A stretch of DNA of 32,754 nt from contig CAZQZC010000009.1 of NCBI GenBank assembly GCA_964597685.1, positions 1-32,754 on the forward strand. The letters run 5' to 3'. This DNA is from JBCBTJ01 sp964597685. GTDB taxonomy: Bacteria; Pseudomonadota; Alphaproteobacteria; Caulobacterales; Hyphomonadaceae. Position numbers and translations under genes: made by a program. The notes under the pieces were generated by a model. That model saw nothing but the letters and a program-made list of their open reading frames with translations. It was not told the origin of the DNA and ran no database searches. This document shows, in pieces, positions 19,352-26,739 of the stretch; position 1 is the first letter of the stretch, and each line of letters starts with the position of its first letter.

Positions 19352-20481
19352 CGCAATGATTGTGTTCGACCGTTAGCGATATCGACCACTCGGTCAGCAA
19401 GCGCGAGGCTGGAGGTTAGTCCAGGACTTTCAATGCCGAAGAGGTGGATCTGGCCGCTCAGCCCGTGGGCATCGGGGCCGAGGATAACGAAATCCGCGGC
19501 AGGGTCGCCTGGGTCAGTCAACTTGGGACGGATGCCGCAATAGGCAGGATAGAGCGCGCCGTCGCGCAGATCCGGCCAGTATTTTCGGATCGCCCCATAA
19601 AACCCTTCAGAACGAGACGCGTCCATCGTGTAGTCGATCGCATCCACCCATTCGACATCCGGACCAAACCGAGCCTGCCCCGCAAGGTCGAGCGTCAAAT
19701 GGACTCCTAGCCCGCCGGGTTCGGGAATTGGATAAATCAGCCTTGAGAAAGGGGCGCGGCCGCTTAAAGCGAAGTAGTTCCCCTTCGCATAATTTGTTTC
19801 AGGAATAAGCGCTTCTGGCAGTCCATCAATCGCATGCGCGAGGCGGGACGCGTGAAGACCTGCGCAATTGACGAACAGCTTCGCCTTTACGATGCAGGCC
19901 TCTGGCCCGCCGCACCATAAGGCGACTTCGCCGCCTTCTAGGCATTCGCCTCTCTCGACGCGGGTTGAAAACGCGAACGCCCCGCCGTGATCTTCGACGT
20001 CGCCTTGCAGAGACAGCATAAAAGCGTGGCTGTCGACGATACCGGTCGACGGCGACCTGATCGCGGCGACGGCGCGCAGCTGAGGCTCAAGCTTGACCGT
20101 CTCGGGCCTCGACAAGACGACGAGATCGTCGACGCCGTTCGCGCGCCCTTTTTGAACGATCTCATCAAGGCGCGAAACCTGCCCCTCATCACTGGCGACA
20201 ATCAATTTTTCACACCGCCGATGGGCGATCCGACGTGTGGTGAGATATTGATACAAAGCCGCCTTTCCCGCGACGCAAGCGCGAGCCTTCAGCGAATCCT
20301 TCGGATAATAAATTCCCGCATGGATGACTTCGCTGTTGCGCGAGCTGGTCTCCGACCCAATTCCCGGCGCCGCCTCGATGACAAGCACATCCCGCCCCGA
20401 GATCGCGAACGCTCGGGCGACGGCCAAGCCAACGACTCCAGCGCCGACAACGACGCAATCTGCGGCGAACTCTTCCAACAT
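19348..20481 (-). CDS. FAD-dependent oxidoreductase, L-2-hydroxyglutarate oxidase/dehydrogenase-like (LhgO)
   Basis: A 377-residue DAO-family flavoprotein. VVVGAGVVGLAVARAF binds FAD, and the segment ETSSRNSEVIHAGIYYP is the LhgO signature. ETNYAKGNYFALSG and YPIPEPGGLGVHLTLDLAGQARFGPDVEW also match LhgO closely. Such enzymes oxidise L-2-hydroxyglutarate to 2-oxoglutarate and pass electrons to quinones. Its presence inside a polysaccharide locus is odd. It may oxidise another 2-hydroxyacid or simply have been captured. The ATG at 20481 is chosen, six bases after GGGAGGGG; ATG 20487 abuts that site. It shares a 148-bp divergent region with the next epimerase gene. Confidence 0.85.
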   Translation of the reverse strand: MLEEFAADCVVVGAGVVGLAVARAFAISGRDVLVIEAAPGIGSETSSRNSEVIHAGIYYPKDSLKARACVAGKAALYQYLTTRRIAHRRCEKLIVASDEGQVSRLDEIVQKGRANGVDDLVVLSRPETVKLEPQLRAVAAIRSPSTGIVDSHAFMLSLQGDVEDHGGAFAFSTRVERGECLEGGEVALWCGGPEACIVKAKLFVNCAGLHASRLAHAIDGLPEALIPETNYAKGNYFALSGRAPFSRLIYPIPEPGGLGVHLTLDLAGQARFGPDVEWVDAIDYTMDASRSEGFYGAIRKYWPDLRDGALYPAYCGIRPKLTDPGDPAADFVILGPDAHGLSGQIHLFGIESPGLTSSLALADRVVDIANGRTQSLR

Positions 20482-20521
20482 CGACATCCCCTCCCTTGCT
20501 CGCAAATTACCCCAAGACGAC

Positions 20522-20594
20522 TGCAAGCGCTGCACCGGCGGCGCGGACGAATCGTCTCTCGACAGACGGCCCGGTATTTGCTGTGTGCAAGCGC
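20522..20594. repeat. 9-bp direct repeat in a divergent promoter region
   Basis: TGCAAGCGC occurs at 20522-20530 and again at 20586-20594, 64 bp apart start to start (about six helical turns), between the LhgO-like gene and the epimerase gene. It may be a regulator-binding pair; chance is not excluded. Confidence 0.35.
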
Positions 20595-20629
20595 AGCATT
20601 GGAAGCTGGGTCGAATTTGGAGGGGACAG

Positions 20630-21661
20630 ATGCGGGTCTTGTTTACAGGAGCCGACGGCTATATCGGGGCGTTGTTGGGGCCGTACCTTCTAAACCAGGG
20701 GCTCAGCGTTACAGGCCTCGACACCGGGTATTACAGACAAGGCTGGCTGTATCCTATGGCGGGCCGTCAGCCCGAAATCGTCACCAAGGACATCCGGGAC
20801 ATAACGCGTGAAGATCTCGTAGGGTTCGACGCGATCGCACACCTCGCTGAACTCTCGAACGACCCCTTGGGCCAGCAGAATCCCGAACTGACACATCAGA
20901 TAAATCACGAAGGCTCAGTCCGCCTCGCGGAGCTTGCTCGCGACGCCGGCGTCAAACGCTTTGTCTACATGTCGTCTTGCTCTGTCTATGGCGTCGGCGA
21001 CCCGGACCAAATCCTGGACGAGACGAGCCCGGTGAACCCGCAAACGGCCTATGCGGAGTGCAAGGCGAAAGTCGAACGCGACGTGCAGCCCATGTCGGAC
21101 GGCGACTTTTCGACCTGCTTTCTCCGAAACGCGACGGCCTACGGAGCCAGTCCGCGACAGCGTTTTGATATTGTCTTGAACGATCTCTGCGGGCTCGCTT
21201 GGACGACACGGCAAATCAAGCTCTTGAGCGACGGGACGCCGTGGCGGCCTCTCGTCCATGCCTTGGATATGTGTCAGGCCGTTCACCTGTCGCTCACTGC
21301 GCCCGCTGAGAGCGTTTCAGGTCAGATTTTCAATGTCGGATCCAACGATCAGAATTATCGTGTCATTGATATCGCAAGGGTCGTCGCGGCCGAATTTCCC
21401 GATTGCGAGCTCATCGTCGGCGAACCCAGCGGCGACAATCGCTCTTATCGTGTCAATTTTGACAAGATCAAAAGAGTGCTCCCGGATTTTGAGTGCAAAT
21501 GGACGGCCGAAAAAGGCGCGGCCCAGATGCATGACATCTTCAAGCGTATCGACATGAGCGAAGACGATTTCCGCGCGCCGCCCTTCACGCGGCTCAAAAT
21601 GCTGATGAAACACCGCAAGAGCGGGCTATTGTCGGATGACCTCTTTTGGACGTTTGGGTAA
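20630..21661 (+). CDS. NAD-dependent epimerase/dehydratase family protein
   Basis: A 343-residue extended short-chain dehydrogenase. LFTGADGYIGALL binds NAD, SSCSVYG supplies the catalytic Ser, and AYAECK supplies the Tyr and Lys of YxxxK. RNATAYGASPRQRFD and GTPWRPLVHALDMCQAV are typical of UDP-glucose-4-epimerase-like and sugar-nucleotide 4,6-dehydratase-like enzymes. The late segment NRSYRVNFDKIKRVLPDF recurs in a group often found beside glucose-1-phosphate cytidylyltransferases (from memory). The ATG at 20630 follows GGAGGGG by four bases. It stands alone on the plus strand, and its stop is 17 bp from that of the convergent Tat-signal gene. Whether it replaces the missing CDP-glucose dehydratase is unknown. 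Confidence 0.87.
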   Translation: MRVLFTGADGYIGALLGPYLLNQGLSVTGLDTGYYRQGWLYPMAGRQPEIVTKDIRDITREDLVGFDAIAHLAELSNDPLGQQNPELTHQINHEGSVRLAELARDAGVKRFVYMSSCSVYGVGDPDQILDETSPVNPQTAYAECKAKVERDVQPMSDGDFSTCFLRNATAYGASPRQRFDIVLNDLCGLAWTTRQIKLLSDGTPWRPLVHALDMCQAVHLSLTAPAESVSGQIFNVGSNDQNYRVIDIARVVAAEFPDCELIVGEPSGDNRSYRVNFDKIKRVLPDFECKWTAEKGAAQMHDIFKRIDMSEDDFRAPPFTRLKMLMKHRKSGLLSDDLFWTFG

Positions 21662-21678
21662 ATGTCGCGAGGACGCCT

Positions 21679-22113
21679 CTAGTCGAATTGCGCCCAAGGG
21701 TTACGACCGCATTCTAAGCGCGGTCCAAGATATCCCACCTCGACAATTTCGCTAGGCTCGGAATAAGCGAGGTCGCTTGAGGCGACAAATCGGCTTATGA
21801 AAACTCGCCGCCAGATGTCCAGTCGCTCGACCCGGCTGAGCATCACATCAAGACCGCCGAAGCCAATAAGCCGCGTAATTCGCGCAACCATTTCAATGTT
21901 ATCGACTGTGTCGGCTTCAACCCAATCGGCGAGGTAATCCGCGACGTATTCCTCCGCCGCGCCGGGCGCCAGTTTGATCCCAGGTAGGCTGTGGCGGAGG
22001 AAATCCGCCAAAAAGCTCTTTGTGCTGGCCGTTAAGGCCCACGCTGACACGCCGCCGCCGACTACAACTGCCGCACCACCGGTGATCATCAAGTTTCGTC
22101 GCGTTAGCAGCAT
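21679..22113 (-). CDS. small twin-arginine-signal protein, possible gamma-type subunit of the GMC dehydrogenases
   Basis: A 144-residue protein with an N-terminal twin-arginine-like signal: LTRRNLMITGG followed by a hydrophobic stretch AAVVVGGGVSAWAL. It has no other membrane segment. The mature part is helical and acidic, with LADFLRHSLPGIKLAP and a terminal NPWAQFD. It lies 12 bp downstream of the second GMC gene, with GGGAGGG five bases before its ATG. Small Tat-signal proteins of this size accompany the GMC subunit of gluconate 2-dehydrogenase and FAD-dependent glucose dehydrogenase, where they escort the signal-less flavosubunit to the periplasm. That role is inferred here from position, size and signal; sequence similarity to known gamma subunits is not evident by eye. 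Confidence 0.72.
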   Translation of the reverse strand: MLLTRRNLMITGGAAVVVGGGVSAWALTASTKSFLADFLRHSLPGIKLAPGAAEEYVADYLADWVEADTVDNIEMVARITRLIGFGGLDVMLSRVERLDIWRRVFISRFVASSDLAYSEPSEIVEVGYLGPRLECGRNPWAQFD

Positions 22114-22125
22114 ATATCCCTCCCT

Positions 22126-23571
22126 CTACCCAACCAGCTTTTCAGCAGCGCGCAGCGACATAGCCGCCGCCGTCAAAGAGACGTTGGCACTGCTCGTCGT
22201 CGGAAACACAGATGTTCCGACAACAACCAGATTTCGTTGCACATGATGAACTTGCCCCGCATCAACCACTGAAGCGTCCGGAGAAGCACCCATGCGCATC
22301 GTCCCCTGTAGGTGCGCGATGGTAGGATGTATCGTCTTGAATTCGATTGACTCTATCGGGAGCGCAGACAGCACATCCGGCAGTGCTGCAACAGCGCCGC
22401 GCAATCCCTCTAAAGCGTACTCTGTAAACCCGGAGAACCGCACAACCGGGATGTCCCCGCCTTCGTCAAAAACACCATTTTCCTCTTGAAGAATGTCCTC
22501 AACATAAATTCCGATTGGCAACAGCTCTCGCCAGCGTCCTGCGTCAGCACGCAATCCAAAATCCTCAAAGCCATTCTCCACCAGCAAAGCCGCCCCACCG
22601 CGCTCTGCCCGGTGAGGTCCATCAATCAGGGTCGTGTTCAATCCAGTTGTAAATGTGCCGCCGTCGAAATGCTTGATCCCATCAAGCTTCGCCTCGGCGG
22701 AAGCGTAGATTTTTTCGCCCAAGTAACGCCCAAGCGCAGGACCTTCGATCCCAGACCGCTGTAGAATGAACGGCGCTTGTATCGCATTTGCGCCGTTGAC
22801 GAAAAGATCTCCAGCGACTTCGTGCTCACGACCGCTTCGAGTGAATGCGGCCCGGGTGATCCGCCCGCCCTCAACGACAAACCGCTCGACTTTTGCGTTG
22901 ATGCAGATCGAGACCCCGGGATGGCTCAGTACGTCGTCCATGGCATTGAGCGCGAAAAACTTCGCACCCGTTGGACATAGGTTACATGTGCCCGTGCTGC
23001 AGCATCGCCCACGCTCTCCCGTCGACTGCGACAGGCGCGCACAGGGTATGGCGAAATGACGCTGAGGAGCGTTGGCTTTGAGCATTCTGTCGACCGTGCT
23101 CAAGCGATGGGGCGGCAGAGGATATCGCCCTGCGCCGGGGTAAACTGCGGCCATATCGTCGGGGCCTGCCATGGACATGACGTCCTCAGCTTCGGCGAAG
23201 TATGGAATGAGATCTTCGTAGCTGATGGGCCAGTCGACACCCACACCGTAAAGAGTTTGCAATCGAAAATCCGAAGGATGGAGACGCGGCGACAAACCCC
23301 ACCAGCAATTAGTCCCACCGCCTAAGCCAATGGTGAAATTCCAGGTCTTCGTTCCCTCGTTTCGAAATGTTGTCTCAGGAGAGATATCCGAGTTTCTTCC
23401 GTCAATCCGCTGCTCGGCAAGCGGCTTATGACCGCCCCATTCGAGAATAAGCGCTCGGTCCGTAGGTCTAAGCGCTAGATGCTTCTTGAGATAGAACAAC
23501 GATCCAAAGCCCGACCCGACAAGGATCACGTCCCAGCCGCCTTGGACGTCTTCCGGCTCAATAAACCTCAT
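22126..23571 (-). CDS. GMC-family FAD oxidoreductase with cysteine-rich (possible Fe-S) motif, copy 2
   Basis: A 481-residue GMC oxidoreductase. The FAD-binding VGSGFGS is at residues 18-24, and NFTIGLGGGTNCWWG is the ADP/FAD contact loop. Four cysteines, C190, C191, C196 and C199, form CC-x4-C-x2-C followed by PTGAKFF. This resembles the iron-sulfur-binding segment of FAD-dependent glucose/gluconate/fructose dehydrogenase large subunits. The C-terminal GMC domain has HLQGTMRMG with the active-site His and VVGTSVFPTTSSANVSLT; the usual NP is NV here. No signal peptide is present, fitting export with a Tat partner. GGAGG lies five bases before the ATG at 23571. It sits between its paralogue and the Tat-signal gene. 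Confidence 0.88.
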   Translation of the reverse strand: MRFIEPEDVQGGWDVILVGSGFGSLFYLKKHLALRPTDRALILEWGGHKPLAEQRIDGRNSDISPETTFRNEGTKTWNFTIGLGGGTNCWWGLSPRLHPSDFRLQTLYGVGVDWPISYEDLIPYFAEAEDVMSMAGPDDMAAVYPGAGRYPLPPHRLSTVDRMLKANAPQRHFAIPCARLSQSTGERGRCCSTGTCNLCPTGAKFFALNAMDDVLSHPGVSICINAKVERFVVEGGRITRAAFTRSGREHEVAGDLFVNGANAIQAPFILQRSGIEGPALGRYLGEKIYASAEAKLDGIKHFDGGTFTTGLNTTLIDGPHRAERGGAALLVENGFEDFGLRADAGRWRELLPIGIYVEDILQEENGVFDEGGDIPVVRFSGFTEYALEGLRGAVAALPDVLSALPIESIEFKTIHPTIAHLQGTMRMGASPDASVVDAGQVHHVQRNLVVVGTSVFPTTSSANVSLTAAAMSLRAAEKLVG

Positions 23572-23623
23572 CGCGTCCTCCACCCCACCTTGCTGCAGGA
23601 GATCATCTGGCGTCCCGCAAGAC

Positions 23624-25039
23624 TCATGCTGGCTCTACATTTCTCAACAGACGGTCAGCTGCACGCAGCGACATGGCCGCGCAAGTAAGCGACGGGTTGA
23701 GGCTTCCTGTGGTCGGAAACACTGACGTTCCAACAACCAATAGGTTACGAAGACTATGGTGCACATGATCGACGTCGACCACGGAATCCTCCGGTGACCG
23801 ACCGAAGCGTACCGAGCCTTGCACGTGCGAAGCCGTCGCCGCCGCCGACCGGAATTTGACCGTCTCGACCGGGAGCGGTTCCAGCAGCCCCGGCAAAGCC
23901 GATAAAGCTGCATCAAGCCCGCGTCGCGCATAGTCAGAGTAGCCGGAATGGCGAACGACCGGCACATCTCCGCCTTCGTCGAAGACGCCGTTCTCTTCGC
24001 TCAGCAGGTCTTCGACGAAGATTCCAATCGGCACGACCTCTCTCCAACGGCCTGATTCCGCGCGCAACCCAAACTGATCAAATGCGTTCTCGATTAGTAT
24101 GGTCGCCGCACCGCGTTCGCTGCGGTGCGCACCATCCAGCAAGGACACATTGAACCCCGTGGTCACGGTGCCCCCGTCGAAGTGCGCCAATCCATCAAGA
24201 TGGGCTTCAGCGAAGGCGTAGATTTTCTCCCCAAGATACCGTCCGAGGCCGGCCCCGCCGATCCCGGATCTTTGGAGGATAAACGGAGCGTGGATCGCGC
24301 CCGCACCCAGGATGAAAAGATCGCCGGAGGCGATTGTCTCTGCTCCGTTACTTGAGAACACCGCCGCTGTGACCGCGCCATTTGCATGGTCGAACCGTTC
24401 GACCTTCGCATTGAGGCAGATTGAGACTTGGGGATGAGACAAGACGTCTTGCATGCCGTTGAGGGCGAAGAATTTCGCGCCTGTCGGGCACAAATTACAC
24501 ATGGCCGCACTGCAGCAACGTCCGCGATCATTCAATGGCCGCGATAAGCGTGCGCTTGGGATCGCATAATGCTTGGAACCGGGCGCGGCGCTCAGCATTT
24601 CGTCTACTGTCGTCAGATGGTGGGCAGGCTGAGGATAAGGCCCGGACCGCGGATACTCCGCCGCTAGATCATTTGATCCAGCGACCGACATAATGGTCTC
24701 AGCTTCGAGGTAATAGGATTCCAATTCATCGTAATCGAGCGGCCAGTCGACGCCGACGCCATAAAGGGTCTGCAATTTGAAATCACTGGGGTGCAATCGC
24801 GGCGTCAGCGCCCACCAGCAATTCGTGCCGCCGCCGAGGCCAATGGTGAAGTTCCAGTCTTTTTCACCCAGATTTCGGTAGGTCCGATTTCTTGGCAGAT
24901 CCGAATTGCGCCCGTCTGCGCTCTGTTCGTCGAGCGATTTGTATCCGCCCCATTCCAGTATCAGGACCCGGTCCCTTGGCCTGAGCGCAAGATGCCGCTT
25001 CAGATAAAACAGGGATCCGAAACCGGATCCGACGACCAC
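23624..25039 (-). CDS. GMC-family FAD oxidoreductase with cysteine-rich (possible Fe-S) motif, copy 1; start codon unclear
   Basis: A paralogue of the next gene in the unit, similar over its full length by eye. It keeps the FAD motif VGSGFGS, the CCSAAMCNLCPTGAKFFALN cysteine motif, the GMC active-site region ASHVQGSVRFG, and FPTTGSLNPSLT. The annotated GTG at 25039 falls inside the first Rossmann strand. In-frame coding similarity continues upstream to 25084 (QFVEP aligns with RFIEP of copy 2), but that stretch has no ATG, GTG or TTG before a TAG at 25091-25093. A GTC stands where copy 2 has its ATG. The gene may start at a rare codon, be damaged, or contain a base error. It follows the flippase gene by about 100-140 bp and precedes copy 2 by 52 bp. 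Confidence 0.82.
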   Translation of the reverse strand: MVVGSGFGSLFYLKRHLALRPRDRVLILEWGGYKSLDEQSADGRNSDLPRNRTYRNLGEKDWNFTIGLGGGTNCWWALTPRLHPSDFKLQTLYGVGVDWPLDYDELESYYLEAETIMSVAGSNDLAAEYPRSGPYPQPAHHLTTVDEMLSAAPGSKHYAIPSARLSRPLNDRGRCCSAAMCNLCPTGAKFFALNGMQDVLSHPQVSICLNAKVERFDHANGAVTAAVFSSNGAETIASGDLFILGAGAIHAPFILQRSGIGGAGLGRYLGEKIYAFAEAHLDGLAHFDGGTVTTGFNVSLLDGAHRSERGAATILIENAFDQFGLRAESGRWREVVPIGIFVEDLLSEENGVFDEGGDVPVVRHSGYSDYARRGLDAALSALPGLLEPLPVETVKFRSAAATASHVQGSVRFGRSPEDSVVDVDHVHHSLRNLLVVGTSVFPTTGSLNPSLTCAAMSLRAADRLLRNVEPA

Positions 25040-25182
25040 GACGTCCCAGTTGCCCGCCGCCGCACTCGGCTCAACAAACTGGACCCGCCCCTACCAATTT
25101 GGTCAAGTTATAGGGCAGTTGCACGATAAGCGCCACGCGGCGCATTGCGGTTGCGACAATTTTAGCAAGCCGCATCAGCCGG

Positions 25183-26721
25183 TCAGCTTACCTGGCGACG
25201 CTTGATGAAGCTTAGCCCCCGAAGACGAATGCTGGCGAGCATGGCCGCAACAGGCCGGGGCCGGAGCACGGCTAGGGCGATGAGATAGACCGAGGCTCCC
25301 ACAAGAATTGAGGATGGCAAGCGCAACCAGAGCGGCGTTTGGGCCCCGTCGCTCGCGACACCTGGACCTTGGGAAAAGACGCTCTCACGAAATACGAGAA
25401 TGGCGACAGCCATCAGGCCGACAGCAAGCGCGACTTTGAGAACGCCGATTGCAGTTCGTCGCAAATCGAGGCCGCCGAACCGACGAAAGACGTAAACCAG
25501 AATCGGAGCGATCAGGAGCGCGGCGACAAGCTGGGACGCCGCCGCCCAGTATACGCCTTGCCACCCTAATACGAGAAGAGATGTCAAAGTTATCGCCGCA
25601 TTGGCCATGGTGAGCCGAGGCAACAGGCGTTCCTCACCAGCGATCACCATGACAGGCTGAACGAGCGATATGAAGACAAACAATGACTTGGCGAGGGCGA
25701 GAAAAACGAGAACGAGCGCTGCGTCGCTCCACCCAGGACCGAGCAACAGCAGCACGGCGTCTTCAGCAATTAGCGCCAACCCGACAAAGGCAGGCATCGC
25801 AATAACGAGGATCGTTACAATCAGGTCGGAGAGCGCGTCAGGCGCGCGACGGCCAAACGGCGTCTCAATGGCGTTGCGCGGCAATATCGTCCACGCGATG
25901 AGCCGTGACGGCTCGGCGACCATTTCCGCCAAGGATCCTGCGATCCGTCCGCCGGCCCGAAACAACCCGACTTCCGTCAACCCAAGCAGGGCTCCTACCA
26001 GATAGTCGGCTCCGAAGTGCTGCACGAACCCGGCTGTCCTCGACATCAGAAGCCGAGCCGAGAAACGAAGAATCGTCCATCCTCGCGACGCTTGGAAAGC
26101 CAGCGGCGCAAACCATCCGCTCCACGCCGAAACACCAATGGCGATAAGCCCCATCGTCGTGACCTTGTGAAAGGCTAACGCGAGCACGCCATAATCATTT
26201 AATAGCGCCCATGCGCCGATTGCGAGCCCTGCGGTTTCAGCCGGGATCGCTGTAAGCGGAATTTTTACGACGTCTCCGCGCCGCGTATGAACGCCGATCT
26301 GGACTGAGGTGAATGCGCCCAAGAATGGCATGACGCAGAGGACCAACATAACGATCGCGTAGGTCTCCGAACCAAAGATCACATACACGCCGCCGGCCGC
26401 TCCAGCCGCTACGATCATAGCGGTAAGTCCCGCCCCGACCGCGCACCAAAAGAGCTCCGGCGCCAAGTTCTCAGAAGCCGGACGGTTCGCAGCGTACTCA
26501 TACCAGCCCGTCTCGGCGGCCTGATGCATAATCAAGACGGTTATGGAGACAAGGCCGAATGCGCCCAATTCCGCTGGCGTTAGAACGCGCGCTGCAACAA
26601 GCAGCAGGATCAAATTCACGACCTGGCTCCAGGCGCGCGACAACGTCAACAGGACAGAGGCCCACGCGACGCCCTTGCGGCGGCCGGCGGGGGCGTCCTT
26701 GATCGTTTCATGGTCGGTCAT
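25183..26721 (-). CDS. Wzx-type oligosaccharide flippase (polysaccharide biosynthesis transporter)
   Basis: A 512-residue MOP-superfamily protein with 12-14 hydrophobic helices. The opening KGVAWASVLLTLSRAWSQVVNLILLLVAARVLTPAELGAFGLV is typical, with the conserved Arg, Leu-x-P and G-x-x-G positions of the Wzx/WzxC group. The mid-protein GWTILRFSARLLMSRTAGFVQHFGADYLVGALLG and LFRAGGRIAG match the family. It would flip undecaprenyl-diphosphate-linked repeats across the inner membrane for the polymerase. The C-terminus is basic (RGLSFIKRRQ). It lies 18 bp downstream of the glycosyltransferase gene, so co-transcription is likely. Confidence 0.9.
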   Translation of the reverse strand: MTDHETIKDAPAGRRKGVAWASVLLTLSRAWSQVVNLILLLVAARVLTPAELGAFGLVSITVLIMHQAAETGWYEYAANRPASENLAPELFWCAVGAGLTAMIVAAGAAGGVYVIFGSETYAIVMLVLCVMPFLGAFTSVQIGVHTRRGDVVKIPLTAIPAETAGLAIGAWALLNDYGVLALAFHKVTTMGLIAIGVSAWSGWFAPLAFQASRGWTILRFSARLLMSRTAGFVQHFGADYLVGALLGLTEVGLFRAGGRIAGSLAEMVAEPSRLIAWTILPRNAIETPFGRRAPDALSDLIVTILVIAMPAFVGLALIAEDAVLLLLGPGWSDAALVLVFLALAKSLFVFISLVQPVMVIAGEERLLPRLTMANAAITLTSLLVLGWQGVYWAAASQLVAALLIAPILVYVFRRFGGLDLRRTAIGVLKVALAVGLMAVAILVFRESVFSQGPGVASDGAQTPLWLRLPSSILVGASVYLIALAVLRPRPVAAMLASIRLRGLSFIKRRQVS

Positions 26722-26739
26722 AGATCCAATCCGCCCAAA

